Part shown: positions 52,985 through 62,142 of the stretch, piece by piece
Layout: each line of letters opens with the position of its first letter
Numbering within the stretch: the stretch's first letter is position 1
Assembly: GCA_965205385.1 (NCBI GenBank)
Contig: CBDBGS010000007.1
Span: 1,054,001 to 1,118,000, forward strand
DNA: 64,000 bases
Source of the DNA: CATOSP01 sp965205385
Lineage (GTDB): Bacteria > Chloroflexota > Dehalococcoidia > Lucifugimonadales > UBA3495
Reading direction: 5' to 3'
The notes under the pieces: model-generated
Databases searched by the model: none
The model's input: the letters and a program-made list of their open reading frames with translations, nothing else
Told to the model about the DNA's origin: nothing
Translations under genes and position numbers: made by a program

Positions 52985-53348
52985 GGAATCATTCTAGCTA
53001 TGCCATAAAACTGGCACAATTAGGTAGTGGCAATCCAACGGCGTCCCGACCCAGGATGTTCCGGCGACGGCGCTGCCAACGCCAACTAGTAGACCAACAT
53101 CCTTGTTATGACGGGTGGAATGCCGGGTTGCGCGGCAATTGTCTGCATGGGCCCAATATGTCATGGCAATGGTCCTGTACCAAGCAACTCATCATTACAA
53201 AAAGTTCGGACTACTTGGAGCAGCAGGTAGTGGAGTCGTGAATCCCGTGGCCGAGGTTCCGTTTGCTCGCAGAGTGTATTACCCCTGTCTTGTGGTGCCG
53301 AGCGGGCAAGGTGGAATCGCGTCACCATAGCAATTAGGAGGTACAAGC
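52985..53348. other. 364-bp divergent intergenic region
   Basis: Lies between recQ (leftward) and the HNH gene (rightward), so it must hold both promoters. No gene-like frame on either strand. AGGAGG at 53336-53341 is the ribosome site of the HNH gene. Confidence 0.5.
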
Positions 53349-54398
53349 GTGCCGGCCTTAAGCCCTAATTCCAAGAAGCCAATGAACAAACATCAGCAAC
53401 ACCGGGCATGGCTCTTACAAGAGGCTGACCGGTTCCCGAATGACAATCTGCACAAAGGATCCCGGACTCCCTATGCAATTAGCGAAGCGGAGTGCGCGGC
53501 TGTTCCTCCTCCTGTCAACTTGCGGGTGCAACCTGCAGGGGATTGCCTGATATGGGTCGGCAGGTTGAATGACGACGGGTACGGCGCGGGGACTTTCCCA
53601 GCCGGTGAGACGTTGGCCCATAGACAGGCGTTCGCCCAAAGCCGGAACTCCGAGGCTGGGTCCAGCGTTCTGCACCTGTGCAGTCGTCCTTTCTGTGTGC
53701 AACCAAGCCACCTGTACGAGGGCAGTCACCAGGACAACAGCGACGACCGGCAGTTGCGCCTGGGCAAGGATATGGAGTGGGCCAAATTGGAAAACAAAGC
53801 AGCGATCGTGCAGCGTGTGGCGCGATACCGTTGGAACAGCCCACCAACCGGACTACAACCCTCGCTGGCCCTGAAGACGGCGGAGGTCAAGCACGATTGC
53901 AAATTCATTATCCCGGCAGGCGACTACCATATTTGCGATACCTGCGGCCAACCTGAACCCGAGTGGCTGAGAGAGCAGACAGGGCTCCGGGAGCTGCAAC
54001 CGGCGGACAAGGACAGAAACAGTTTCTCTCTCGTCAAACAGGCCCGGAGTCTGACCAATGTGGCGGAGGGGGTGGTCATTGACAGCCATTATTCAGCAAT
54101 CATTGATATGCCCAAGAGCCGTGCAGAGAGAAGGCGTAGAAACAGGGAACGGAGGAAGCAGCCCAATAGGCCGGTCCTCTTGGGGTCCCACACTATTGAC
54201 CCGACCAAGCCCACAGGGACCCTCAGTTTCAACCACCCCCCTTTGCATGGACCGGGGATAGTGTTGACCATACTCAGGCCCTCTGAAAGGGAGGCGTTCC
54301 GCCCTGAGCGCCAGAAACCAGATGCCCGCCGTCTGGCCAATGAATTCTTGCCTAAACCGGAGAGGCTGGGCTGGTTAGAGCGACCATCGCAAACCTAG
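53349..54398 (+). CDS. HNH-nuclease-like protein
   Basis: 349 residues from a GTG, with AGGAGG seven bases upstream. Residues about 65-135 fit an HNH-type fold: CLIWVGRLNDDGYGAGTF, ETLAHRQAFA, VLHLCSRPFCVQPSHLYEGS and HQDNSDDR (compare HxC...CVNPxHL...N of homing-type HNH enzymes). A second CxxC (ICDTCGQPE) lies near residue 199, and the middle (RAERRRRNRERRKQ) is strongly basic. It may cut or nick DNA. It stands alone, so whether it is a homing-type or defence enzyme is open. Confidence 0.7.
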   Translation: MPALSPNSKKPMNKHQQHRAWLLQEADRFPNDNLHKGSRTPYAISEAECAAVPPPVNLRVQPAGDCLIWVGRLNDDGYGAGTFPAGETLAHRQAFAQSRNSEAGSSVLHLCSRPFCVQPSHLYEGSHQDNSDDRQLRLGKDMEWAKLENKAAIVQRVARYRWNSPPTGLQPSLALKTAEVKHDCKFIIPAGDYHICDTCGQPEPEWLREQTGLRELQPADKDRNSFSLVKQARSLTNVAEGVVIDSHYSAIIDMPKSRAERRRRNRERRKQPNRPVLLGSHTIDPTKPTGTLSFNHPPLHGPGIVLTILRPSEREAFRPERQKPDARRLANEFLPKPERLGWLERPSQT

Positions 54399-54619
54399 AC
54401 CACACCCTACAAGCAAATGGAGCCGGGTCTTGGAGTGACAATAAAACACCTGTTTGTTTGCCACTCTCTTTCCCGGAGTCTATCCGTATCTTGGTTTAGG
54501 TGGAGAAAACAGGGGTCAGGGGTTTGATTGCCAGGCGGGGCGGGGCTGTGGTTCCGGCCGGTGTCGGTTGCAGGTTAATGGCAGCAGGGGCCGGGCTGTG
54601 GGTGCGGAATACCAGAACC

Positions 54620-55216
54620 TCAGCGCTTGGGCGTCCGGTATTCATTCCGGTCGCGGCAGGCGTCGTAGGCGGCCTGGTCGATATGGACCCATTTCGTCCC
54701 AGGCACTCCTCGCCTCTTCTTCTTCGGCGTATTCTGAGCCACAGGGAAGGCTGACTCGAAGACCAGTTGCCGGCCTTGGCTCTTCGCAATGGTCTTCGCC
54801 AATTGCACGGCGGGGCCAAAGTCAGAGTCTTTGCTAACGATAATGGCCGCCTCGTACCGCTGCTCGTTTGTGGCCTGGATCAGGTCGATTGCCAGGCTCA
54901 CGTCGACGCCTTTCTCTTGGTCACTCGCGCTAACCCTGCCGCGGTAGACCTGTATCCCCTGCGTCTCCAGGTGGTTCAGCTTGTTCGTCCAGAACCAGTA
55001 CTTGTCCGGCTTTACGGTTCTGCTATGGACGCCCGTGTAGAAACGGGTTTCCTCCAGGGTCCGGCCAGGGGTCAGTGAGACCAGGTGTTGTGCAAGCTTC
55101 TCGACGTCGTAGCTGGGCCAGTCATAGGGAGAGGAAGGGTCAGAATGCGAAGGGCCCCAAGCATCCTTGGCGGTACGGAAGAGGTTCTGGCCATCAAAGA
55201 ACACGATGGTGCGCAT
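54620..55216 (-). CDS. NYN-domain (PIN-like) nuclease-type protein
   Basis: 198 residues from the ATG at 55216 (a longer start at 55255 is less likely). RTIVFFDGQNLFRTAKD, RFYTGVHSRTVKPDKYWFWT, GVDVSLAIDLIQATNEQRY and IIVSKDSDFGPAVQLAK carry the four acidic residues of the NYN/LabA (DUF88) branch of PIN-like nucleases. These are RNases or bind RNA. The C-terminal tail is basic (NTPKKKRRGVPGTKWVHI). Confidence 0.87.
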   Translation of the reverse strand: MRTIVFFDGQNLFRTAKDAWGPSHSDPSSPYDWPSYDVEKLAQHLVSLTPGRTLEETRFYTGVHSRTVKPDKYWFWTNKLNHLETQGIQVYRGRVSASDQEKGVDVSLAIDLIQATNEQRYEAAIIVSKDSDFGPAVQLAKTIAKSQGRQLVFESAFPVAQNTPKKKRRGVPGTKWVHIDQAAYDACRDRNEYRTPKR

Positions 55217-55318
55217 GGCAAAAAAACACCCGCCCGTGGAGAGCGGCAGGGCCACTTCCTGCGGACGGGGGGCAATTCACATACGATCCTAGCAGGGTCG
55301 ATACCTAGGCGTCAAATC

Positions 55319-55597
55319 CTACCCGTCCAGTAGCCGGCGCCACCACGGGAGGCGGTCCTTCTGGATGCGTGGCCGTTGCTCTCCCGACACGGTTACGTTG
55401 ACCGTAGCGTTGTCGGTGTAGCCCATGGCAGACTGCCAGAACCACAGTTCGGTGTGCAGCTCGTCGACGGCGTCCGCCAACTCCAGGTCCCTCGGGTCCT
55501 GGGCCGTTTCCTGAAGCTTCGCCTGGGCGCGCTGCAGGACCCACATGCGATAGCCCAGGGAGTCCTTGCTCCGGCCATTCGTGATGTTGGACGTCAT
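55319..55597 (-). CDS. small hypothetical protein, 92 residues
   Basis: ATG at 55597, AGGAG eight bases upstream. Mainly helical (YRMWVLQRAQAKLQETAQDP, ELADAVDELHTELWFWQSAM), then VNVTVSGEQRPRIQKDR and a basic/Trp ending. It may belong to the run of small reverse-strand genes that starts at 56066. No family known. Confidence 0.6.
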   Translation of the reverse strand: MTSNITNGRSKDSLGYRMWVLQRAQAKLQETAQDPRDLELADAVDELHTELWFWQSAMGYTDNATVNVTVSGEQRPRIQKDRLPWWRRLLDG

Positions 55598-55719
55598 GGC
55601 GTTCTCCTGCTATCCCCCGATGGTCGTCTGTGCCGGCGCTGGCGGCTGGGTCCACCGCCTGGACTCGATCCCCTGGCCGGTGTCGTAATCGAGCCTCCAC
55701 CATCCGCAGCGGCATATCC

Positions 55720-55815
55720 TCAGCTTTTCAACCGGAGACAGCCATTCGCTCCGGACCGGCCAGTGTGGCCCGCCTGGTCATTGGCCTGGCCGTGCAGGTT
55801 GGCCGGTGAGGTCAT
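55720..55815 (-). CDS. 31-codon coupled small ORF
   Basis: ATG at 55815 overlaps the TGA of the HTH gene (ATGA). The peptide MTSPANLHGQANDQAGHTGR ends SGANGCLRLKS. Translational coupling favours expression, but the peptide is short and has no motif. Another short coding-like frame follows (LRICRCGWWRLDYDTGQGIE) without a clear start. Confidence 0.3.
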   Translation of the reverse strand: MTSPANLHGQANDQAGHTGRSGANGCLRLKS

Positions 55816-56066
55816 GGCGAGGCCGCCTCTTCGGCGCCGTCGTCCCGGGAGGTATCGCCCTGTGGTCCGTTCTCCCCGGAGCGCTCCAGGTAGCGGTAGG
55901 CGCTGCCCCTGGAGACGCCCAGGAGCTTTGCGATATTCTCTGCGCTCATCCCATCGCGGTCCCAGCGGCGGGCCAGGTCCGTCTTCACCTGGGCCTCGAC
56001 CACGCGGCGCATCTCGGCCACCATTCTGACCACGGCCGGGGTGATGAGTTCCGTTGTCGTCGCCAT
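55812..56066 (-). CDS. small helix-turn-helix protein (Hin-type HTH)
   Basis: 84 residues from the ATG at 56066 with AGGAG upstream. Helix 1 region PAVVRMVAEMRRVVEAQVK, then the HTH MSAENIAKLLGVSRGSAYRY, as in the DNA-binding end of site-specific recombinases, and an acidic tail. No catalytic domain, so a DNA-binding regulator or partner is likely. It is preceded on its own strand by the 244-bp element copy B (56188-56431). Confidence 0.7.
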   Translation of the reverse strand: MATTTELITPAVVRMVAEMRRVVEAQVKTDLARRWDRDGMSAENIAKLLGVSRGSAYRYLERSGENGPQGDTSRDDGAEEAASP

Positions 56067-56187
56067 GGTTTTCTCCTGCCGGAGTGTTGCCACATTCTAC
56101 CACTGGCATGAATTTTGTCACAGGGGCATGAGATTTCCGGGCCGCCCGGAGGTCTTCAAGGGGGTACTATAGGCGAGGCTTTTCGTA

Positions 56188-56431
56188 GCTGGACCTGTGC
56201 TTTTTTATTGCCCTGGGGTATCCAGGCACGGGTTGTGCGGTTTTCACGCCTGGCACTCTGCCATGAACGTTCGTGCGGAACAGATGTAGCGTTTTGCAAA
56301 ATTTGGCCATAGGGGCCAGCTACGGCTCCTGTGCCAAAATTGTCCGGAACGGCCGGCCGGTGGGGTGCAGGTGGGGTACTTATCTTAGAAAGTAAGGCGG
56401 ATTTAGCTACAATCCTGTGCACTTTTATTCC
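56188..56431 (-). repeat. conserved 244-bp leader element, copy B
   Basis: On the reverse strand it runs from GGAATAAAAGTGCACAGG (56431) to AATAAAAAAGCACAGGTCC (near 56188) and aligns with copies A and C. The TTGTAGCTAAATCCGCC block, TTCTAAGATAAGTACCCC, the inner CACAGG...GTAGCTGGCCCCTATGG, CGCACGAACGTTCATG and the CCAGGC/GCCTGG hairpin are all present. It ends about 120 bp before the HTH gene at 56066. Confidence 0.78.
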
Positions 56432-56779
56432 CCGGTCCGGCTCCGGGTCTTTCGTTTCAGGACTCCAGGTCCTGTGGCACACCGGATGCCGCCCCTGGCG
56501 GCGGCGCGGCGCCGTTCCGGTGTGCGCACACGGGTCCCGGCTCCGTGGTCTCGCCCCCGTCCGCGCGGGGTCTTAGTCGACCTGGCCAATGCCAGGTACT
56601 GGATCTACGGTCAATCCCCGCTGCCTCGGGGTCGGTGTGTCCGCCACCCCCTCCCGGCGCGCCGCGGAGAGGGCAAGGCCCGGCGGCGGATGGTTCCCGC
56701 GTCCATCGAGGGGCTCCTGCGAGGGGCTCCTGATGGCCATCACCTCTCCGCATGTTAGACTGGCGCCAGCCGTTCGTGT
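56432..56779. other. 348-bp G+C-rich spacer
   Basis: No gene. A 13-base unit GAGGGGCTCCTGC/A is repeated in tandem near 56707-56733. The right end of the IS21 remnant begins at about 56780. Confidence 0.45.
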
Positions 56780-56937
56780 CAATAGCAACTTGGAATTGAC
56801 CCGGTTGTAGCAAATCGGAGTTGACCCACCCATCTGGTTCCTTGGGACCGCTGGTTCAGGGCTGAGCCACCCCCACTCTCCTGACGCCTTTTGCAGCAAC
56901 TTAAAATTGACCCACCTGGTTCTGGTCTGCGACTTTG

Positions 56938-57744
56938 TCAGTACCGGTAGTTGTCGCCGGCCTCCTCCGGCGAAGCGGCGAGATGCTGTTGCGACGGGAA
57001 CAGCCCCGCTTGGCGTTTCTCCCTGAGCCTGAAGCTCTCCCCACGGATGTTCAGCACGTGGCTGTGGTGCAGCAGCCGGTCCAGCGCCGCCGAGGCGATG
57101 ACGGTGTCGCCCAAAAGCTCGCCCCACTCGCCGAAGCCCTTGTTCGATGTCAGGATGATGCTGCCCCGTTCGTACCGGGCCGACACCAGGGTGAAGAAGG
57201 CGGTGGCCGACTCCCGGTCGTAGGGCCAGATGCCGAACTCGTCAACCACCAGCACCTTGGGCGACAGGTAGACCCGCATCCGCCGGTCCAGGTTGTGCTC
57301 GACCCGCGCCTTTCTCAGGTCCTCCATCAGGTCGTAGGCGCGGACGAAGTAGGCCCCCTGGCCATTCTCGATGGCCCGGAGGGCCAGAGCCACGGCCAGA
57401 TGGGTCTTGCCCACGCCCGGCGGTCCCAGGAGCAGGATGTTGCTAGCCTCGGCGACGAAGGCCAGGTTGGCCAGCTCCCTGATATGCCGCTCGTCGATGG
57501 AGGGCTGGAAGGAAAAGTCGAATTGGTCCAGAGTGCGCTGGAAGGGCAGGTGGGCCAGCTTGGTCCTAGTGGAGAGGTAGCGTTCCCTCCGAGCAGTCAC
57601 TTCCACCCCCAGCAGGTCGGCCAGCATCTCCGGGTAGGTCAGCTGCTTGCCGGCGGCGGTGTCCAGGGAGTTGTCCAGAGCCTCGACGGCTTGTTTCAGT
57701 CCCAGGGTCTCCAGGTGTTTGCGAGCCTGTTCCAGCGCGATCAT
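56938..57744 (-). CDS. istB: IstB ATPase of second IS21 type
   Basis: 268 residues. Walker A is NILLLGPPGVGKTHLAVAL, Walker B VLVVDEFGIWPYDRESATAF, then IILTSNKGFGEWGELLGD. It lacks a partner with a full istA. Only distantly related to the istB at 32916. Confidence 0.93.
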   Translation of the reverse strand: MIALEQARKHLETLGLKQAVEALDNSLDTAAGKQLTYPEMLADLLGVEVTARRERYLSTRTKLAHLPFQRTLDQFDFSFQPSIDERHIRELANLAFVAEASNILLLGPPGVGKTHLAVALALRAIENGQGAYFVRAYDLMEDLRKARVEHNLDRRMRVYLSPKVLVVDEFGIWPYDRESATAFFTLVSARYERGSIILTSNKGFGEWGELLGDTVIASAALDRLLHHSHVLNIRGESFRLREKRQAGLFPSQQHLAASPEEAGDNYRY

Positions 57745-58335
57745 CGGGCGCCTCCCAGGGCAGCCAGTTCGTAGACGTCCAGGGAGCGGCGCTCCACCTC
57801 ACCGGCGGGGATCTGCGACGCCACCGCCTCCCGGCGGGGTCGGCCATCCCCCCCTGGGCAGTCCTGCCCACTGGCCGGGCAGGATGAAGCGCTGCCCTGC
57901 CTGCTGGGCCCGGGGATGGACCGCGATGCGCTCATCGCCAGCCCAGATCTCCAACGTGCCCTGGCGCTGTCCCACCTGGACGATGCGACCCACCCACTTC
58001 CAGTGGACCCCGTAGCGCGATCCCTCCCAGCTGACGAAGCCGTCCCGGGCTACCTTCCTGTCCTCCCGGAGATAGGGCGCCAGGGTGACCCGGTCCGGCA
58101 GCTTACCGAAACGGGCCCGCTCCTCGTCCAGCATCACCCACGGTATCCGGTAAGTCGTGCCATGCACTCTGGCGTTGGCCACCACGTCGCACCACTCCAG
58201 GGCCTGCCGGTTCAGGTCGGCGTCGCCGGTGAAGCGCATGCTGGGCCGCATGTTGCGCCGGACGTACTTCACTCCGCTCTCCACCTTGCCCTTGGTCTGG
58301 GACGTTCTGCTGGTCGGAGACGCAAAGGCCGGCGC
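57741..58335 (-). pseudogene. istA: istA, 3' half with frameshift
   Basis: KGKVESGVKYVRRNMRPSMR and WCDVVANARVHGTTYRIPWV, then LREDRKVARDGFVSWEGSRY, belong to the C-terminal half of IstA. The frame changes near 57850, after which the end reads EVERRSLDVYELAAL and overlaps istB by 4 bases (ATGA). The catalytic N-terminal half is missing. Confidence 0.85.
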
Positions 58336-58882
58336 CCACCGTTTCAGGGACACGGGCGCCGGCTGGCTGCAGAAATACGATGTGCCCGGTCTGAGACTTG
58401 GGGTGCTAGGCATGGGCGGTTGACCTGGCCGAAAGGTTCCCGAGACCTGTAGAGCTGCCCCAGTCCCTGCCAAGCACCGGTCCGCCTCAGTGCAACCCCA
58501 GGTGCCTGATGGGCGGCAGACAACCGGGACGGCGCAGCTGTGGCTGGTGCCGGTGGGCCTTTGGAGCTTGCCGCCCGGTACGGCGGGCTCGAGCTATGCC
58601 ACACCGACGCTGTCAACCTGGGGAATTGGGGTGCCGCCGGGGCCTGCCTCGCCCGGCAGAAATTGTCCAGATCTGGACAATTTTCCTGAAGCCTGAAACC
58701 CTTCTGTCAGGCGTTGATGATGTCCGAAGTGCCGCCGCCATGCTGCAGCCCGGGACTGGACTAGGGAGGTCCGGCGCCGGGACGACTTGCGGAATGAGAA
58801 TACCCGGGTGACACCGTCTCTCGCGTTACCCGGAGGACGAGCGTGCCATTGACCAGGGAGCCAGACCCGGCAGATGGTTTCA
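58336..58882. other. 547-bp spacer with a perfect palindrome
   Basis: No gene recognised; frames are open only by composition. The most notable structure is the 24-bp palindrome listed separately at 58660-58683. The left end of an IS1380-type element follows at 58883. Confidence 0.4.
58660..58683. promoter_or_regulatory. perfect 24-bp palindrome, candidate operator
   Basis: AAATTGTCCAG and ATCTGGACAATTT form an uninterrupted 24-bp palindrome centred on AGATCT-like GATC. Such symmetry, in a GC-rich spacer, is typical for a dimeric regulator site (for example a GntR- or TetR-like protein). No regulator gene is adjacent. Confidence 0.5.
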
Positions 58883-60625
58883 GCCCGTATTCCCCATTTG
58901 GCTCAAACAAGTGATGCGGTAAATAGGCAACTTTCTTGCTTTTCTAGTCGTTACATGAATCTCTTAGCCGTATTGCAGATATAATACATGCAATAAGTTG
59001 GCTATTTCAGATAACTTGCGTACCGGCATTGGAGGCACCCGATGGGTGACCGCGAAAAGGCCTCTCTTCGGCTCCAATTCAATCCCCAAATCCGGCTGGA
59101 GTTACATGGCGCCACCATCACCTCCGACGCCGGACTGCTGGCATTCCGAGAACTGGATGACGCCCTGGACCTTACCCCCATAGCCTCCGACTATCTCCAG
59201 GAAAGCCGTACCGGCCGCAACATCCGCCACCACCTGGTCCCTCTGCTCCGCCAGTCCATCTACAGCCGCTTGGCCGGCTACGATGATACCAACGATGCAG
59301 AACGTCTTTCCCAAGACCCAGCCATGAGAGTTGTCGTGGGCTGGCAAGGCTCAGACCGCAACGCCGCCAGAACCAACACCATGAGCCGTTTTGAGACGGA
59401 GACTCTGACTCAAGAGGACAACCTAAAGGGGCTGGCCCTGATGAATCCCCAGTGGGTGGAGCTGGCCATGGCTCACACTCCACACCGGCGAGTGATTCTG
59501 GACATGGACAGTTCGGAGAGTCCAGTGCATGGTCAGCAGGAAGGAGCCGCCTACAACGGGCACTTCGAGTGTGTTTGCTATCATCCCCTCTTTCTATTCA
59601 ACCAGTTCGGGGATTGCGAAGGAGCGACGCTACGATCCGGGAACGTCTCCAGCGCCGATGGCTGGCAGGAACTCCTTGAGCCGGTGGTGAAAGGATACCA
59701 GAAGAAAGGACTGCGGTTGCTGTTCCGGGGTGACGCTGCTTTTGCCAAGCCGGAGCTATACGAGTATCTGGAACAAGGAAAGATCGGGTACGCCATCCGG
59801 CTTCCCGCCAATCAGGTAATTTAGGAGCAGATCCAACCCTTGCTGGAGCGTCCTACCGAATGGCCATCCCGGGAGCCTAGCGTCTCCTACCATGACTATG
59901 CCTATCAGGCCCAGAGTTGGCACTTGCCCAGGCGAGTGGTGGCTAAAGTAGAGTGGCATCAGGGGGAGCTGTTCCCCAGGGTTGGTTTCATCGTGACCAA
60001 CCTGAGATATCCACCCAAAGGAATAGTCCGCTTCTACAATGGCCGTGGCACGGCGGAGCAGTGGATCAAGGAAGGCAAGTGCGCCCTGAACTGGACCCGG
60101 CTTTCCTGCCACAAGTTCGTGGCCAACCAGGTGAGGCTATGGCTGTTCGTCCTGACTTACAACCTGGGCAACTTTATGAGAAGGCTGGTGTTGCCGGAGG
60201 AAATGATGCACTGGTCGCTGACCAGTCTTCAGACCAGGCTGATCAAAACCGGAGGACGGTTGGTACGTCATGCCAGGAGGCTGGTGTTTCAGCTTGCCGA
60301 GGTGCTGGTAACCAGGGAAATGCTGACCGGGATATTGGAACGGATCAGCCGGCTTCGGCTGGCACCTGGCTAGCCTGCTTTGAGAGCACCGGTATTAGGA
60401 CAGTTATGGGGTCGTCCGGGGTAAATAGGCCGCCCCGAGGGAGACGCTTGGGCAGAGGCAGGCATTTCTGGACTTTTACGCTCGTCAGGGGGGTAGTTAC
60501 CCTATGAGAGTGGTCAGTTGAGTGAATCGGATGCAGTTGACGCCCTCAGGCTGCCGTTTTCTAGTTCACGGCACGCCAGAGGGTCCAATCGCAGGGCAAT
60601 CACTTTGATCTGGGGAATCCCGGCC
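58883..60625 (+). mobile_element. second IS1380-type element
   Basis: Left end CCGTATTCCCCATTTGGC near 58883, right end the complement of CCGGGATTCCCCAGATCA at 60625. Its last 400 bp also occur at 33822-34231. The transposase gene has an internal stop. Confidence 0.8.
59042..60373 (+). pseudogene. IS1380-type transposase with internal TAG
   Basis: About 443 codons in one frame from the ATG at 59042, with a single TAG at 59822-59824 after LPANQVI. DDE blocks: VILDMDSSESPVHGQQEGA, RLLFRGDAAFAKPELYEYL and AEQWIKEGKCALNWTRLSC. A point mutation of CAG or TTG is the likeliest cause. The C-terminal half is otherwise clean, so loss is recent. Confidence 0.9.
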
Positions 60626-60669
60626 TGTTCCACTGGTGGCGCTGCACCGGGGTTGCACAGAGCCATCCG

Positions 60670-60777
60670 TTACTTCTTCATTCTCCTGAAACAGTAGAGT
60701 CCAAAGGCCAAGAGTATTGCGCCACCTATCGCGATGATGATCGTCGGGACCAGGGGATCGTTAAACACCCTGAACAT
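60670..60777 (-). CDS. 35-residue single-pass membrane peptide
   Basis: ATG at 60777 or GTG at 60768; AGGAGG stands directly before the ATG and nine bases before the GTG, which favours the GTG. Sequence FNDPLVPTIIIAIGGAILLA then FGLYCFRRMKK: one hydrophobic segment and a basic cytoplasmic tail. It lies 75 bp after the RHH gene on the same strand. It could be a type I toxin-like or regulatory peptide; function unknown. Confidence 0.5.
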   Translation of the reverse strand: MFRVFNDPLVPTIIIAIGGAILLAFGLYCFRRMKK

Positions 60778-60852
60778 CCTCCTACTTGGGTTAAGACGCC
60801 AAGAATGGTCTCAGGTGGACCGTCTCCGCCCTGGCGTGCGGGCAGGAGGCCG

Positions 60853-61113
60853 TTAGCTTTCCGGCGTTTCGTCCGGGCTGTCTTCCCTCCCCCCTGCCCC
60901 GGTTTCCCCCGGGTCCCGCGGCCCGGGTTTCTGGGGGGCGGGGGTCCCCGCGCTCTCTGGGGATGGGTTCCTGCGGGTCCTGCGAACGGCGGCGTCGACC
61001 TGCTCCCGGGCCCAGCTGGTGTAGTGCTCCGCCCCGGCCAGTGCGGCGGCCTGGCGCCACCTTTCGGCCTGCTTCGGCGTGACCCTGATGACGACGTTCT
61101 TGCTCTTCGGCAT
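60853..61113 (-). CDS. ribbon-helix-helix-type small protein
   Basis: 86 residues from the ATG at 61113. N-terminal KSKNVVIRVTPKQAERWRQA and LAGAEHYTSWAREQVDAAVR fit the ribbon-helix-helix DNA-binding fold of antitoxins and plasmid regulators; the C-terminal half is Pro/Gly-rich and probably disordered. It begins 75 bp after element copy C (61188-61428) on its own strand. No toxin gene is evident unless the 35-residue peptide acts as one. Confidence 0.65.
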   Translation of the reverse strand: MPKSKNVVIRVTPKQAERWRQAAALAGAEHYTSWAREQVDAAVRRTRRNPSPESAGTPAPQKPGPRDPGETGAGGREDSPDETPES

Positions 61114-61187
61114 GGCTCTTCCCCCCGACGAAGGTATCACCGGAGCGCATGAAAATGCAATGCGGAAAACGCATTGCGGGAAAAACG

Positions 61188-61428
61188 TACCTGTGCCTTT
61201 TTTTTGCGGGGGGGTATCCAGGCTCGGGTTGTGCGCTTTTCACGCCTGGGAGTGTGTCATGAACGTTCGTGCGGAACGGATGTAGCGATTTGCAAAATCC
61301 GTCCATAGGGGCCAGCTACGGCGCCTGTGCCAAAATTTTCCTGACCGGGGGTCGAGGGGGCCACAGGGGGGGTACTTATCTTAGAAAGTGAGGCGGATTT
61401 AGCTACAACTCTGTGTACTTTTTTATCG
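61188..61428 (-). repeat. conserved 241-bp leader element, copy C
   Basis: On the reverse strand it runs from GATAAAAAAGTACACAGAG (61428) to AAAAAAAGGCACAGGTACG (near 61188). Blocks in the same order as copy B: TTGTAGCTAAATCCGCC, TTTCTAAGATAAGTACCCC, CACAGGCGCCGTAGCTGGCC, CATCCGTTCCGCACGAACG, then CCCAGGC...GCCTGGATACC. It sits upstream of the RHH gene. Confidence 0.78.
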
Positions 61429-61492
61429 CGTTTTCCCGGTCCCCTTCGGCGCGGTTTTTTTTCGCGCGAAACGGCGTCTTCCGGGGCGCTGC

Positions 61493-61738
61493 TCAGGCGC
61501 CGGGGCCGGGGTCCTGGATCTTCCGCTGGAGCTCCTCCTTCGCGGCGTTCCTGAGCTGGTCCCACTGCTCTCCCGGAAGCAGGTCCCGGGCGGTTTCGGC
61601 GAGTTCCCGCATCTCCTGGTCGAGGACCTCGTAGAGCATGTCCGAGGGTTGGTAGGCCCGGACGGCTTCCGCGACTGCGGCGTCAATGCCGGGGGCCAGC
61701 CGGAGGGATTTTTCCAAATCGGGCGAGTGGCCGTACAT
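61493..61738 (-). CDS. hypothetical helical protein, 81 residues
   Basis: ATG at 61738. MYGHSPDLEKSLRLAPGIDA, AVAEAVRAYQPSDMLYEVLD and RELAETARDLLPGEQWDQLR are acidic helices. Coding-like sequence continues 5' of the start (ELATGQAAAEIERENPDFRF) without a start codon, so the true gene may be longer or broken. No family known. Confidence 0.5.
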   Translation of the reverse strand: MYGHSPDLEKSLRLAPGIDAAVAEAVRAYQPSDMLYEVLDQEMRELAETARDLLPGEQWDQLRNAAKEELQRKIQDPGPGA

Positions 61739-62142
61739 GGAGGGGCTGAATCGGAAGTCCGGGTTTTCCCGCTCGATTTCCGCTGCGGCCTGCCCGGTGG
61801 CGAGCTCGGTGACGAGGTGATGGATGCTGAGGGAGTCCGGCCACTGGTGGACGGGTTTTTCTTCCGGTTTCTCTCCGTTCTCCCCGGGCCTCTGGTTCTG
61901 GAGGCCGTGCGGGAGTCTGCCCTCAGGCTATCAGCAGGGGAACCGCCCGGGTCTTACCGTTTTCGTTCTTGAATTGGGGTTCTGTTCGCTTCTTCTTGGA
62001 AATGACAGAGGGCCCGGAGTATCTTCCCTCCGGGCCCTCCATGACCTGCTGCTCTGCGCCGGTCCCGGTCTTACTTCCTGCCGTGGGAGATTGCCGTTCT
62101 CTGCCGGGTGGACTTGTGCTCCGCTCTTCCAGGCCCTCCTGT
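61739..62142. other. 404-bp stretch, possible 5' extension of 61493 gene
   Basis: The first 190 bp look coding in the frame of the 61493 gene on the reverse strand (HLVTELATGQAAAEIERENP) but lack a start. A strong hairpin follows at 62008-62039. Nothing else recognised. Confidence 0.4.
62008..62039 (-). terminator. 12-bp perfect hairpin after HEPN-like genes
   Basis: GAGGGCCCGGAG and CTCCGGGCCCTC are complementary, 8-base loop. It lies about 100 bp after the stop of the reverse-strand gene at 62143, with TGTCATTTCC beyond, so it probably ends that operon. Confidence 0.6.

Larger units (their letters stand above)
56780..58335 (-). mobile_element. IS21-family remnant (second type)
   Basis: Right end near 56780-56935 carries three copies of an AGCAA..TT..AnTTGACCC block (at about 56788, 56808 and 56900), the multiple terminal repeats typical of IS21. 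It holds an intact istB and a broken 3' half of istA; the left end is missing at about 58335. Different from the IS21 at 31342. Confidence 0.8.
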
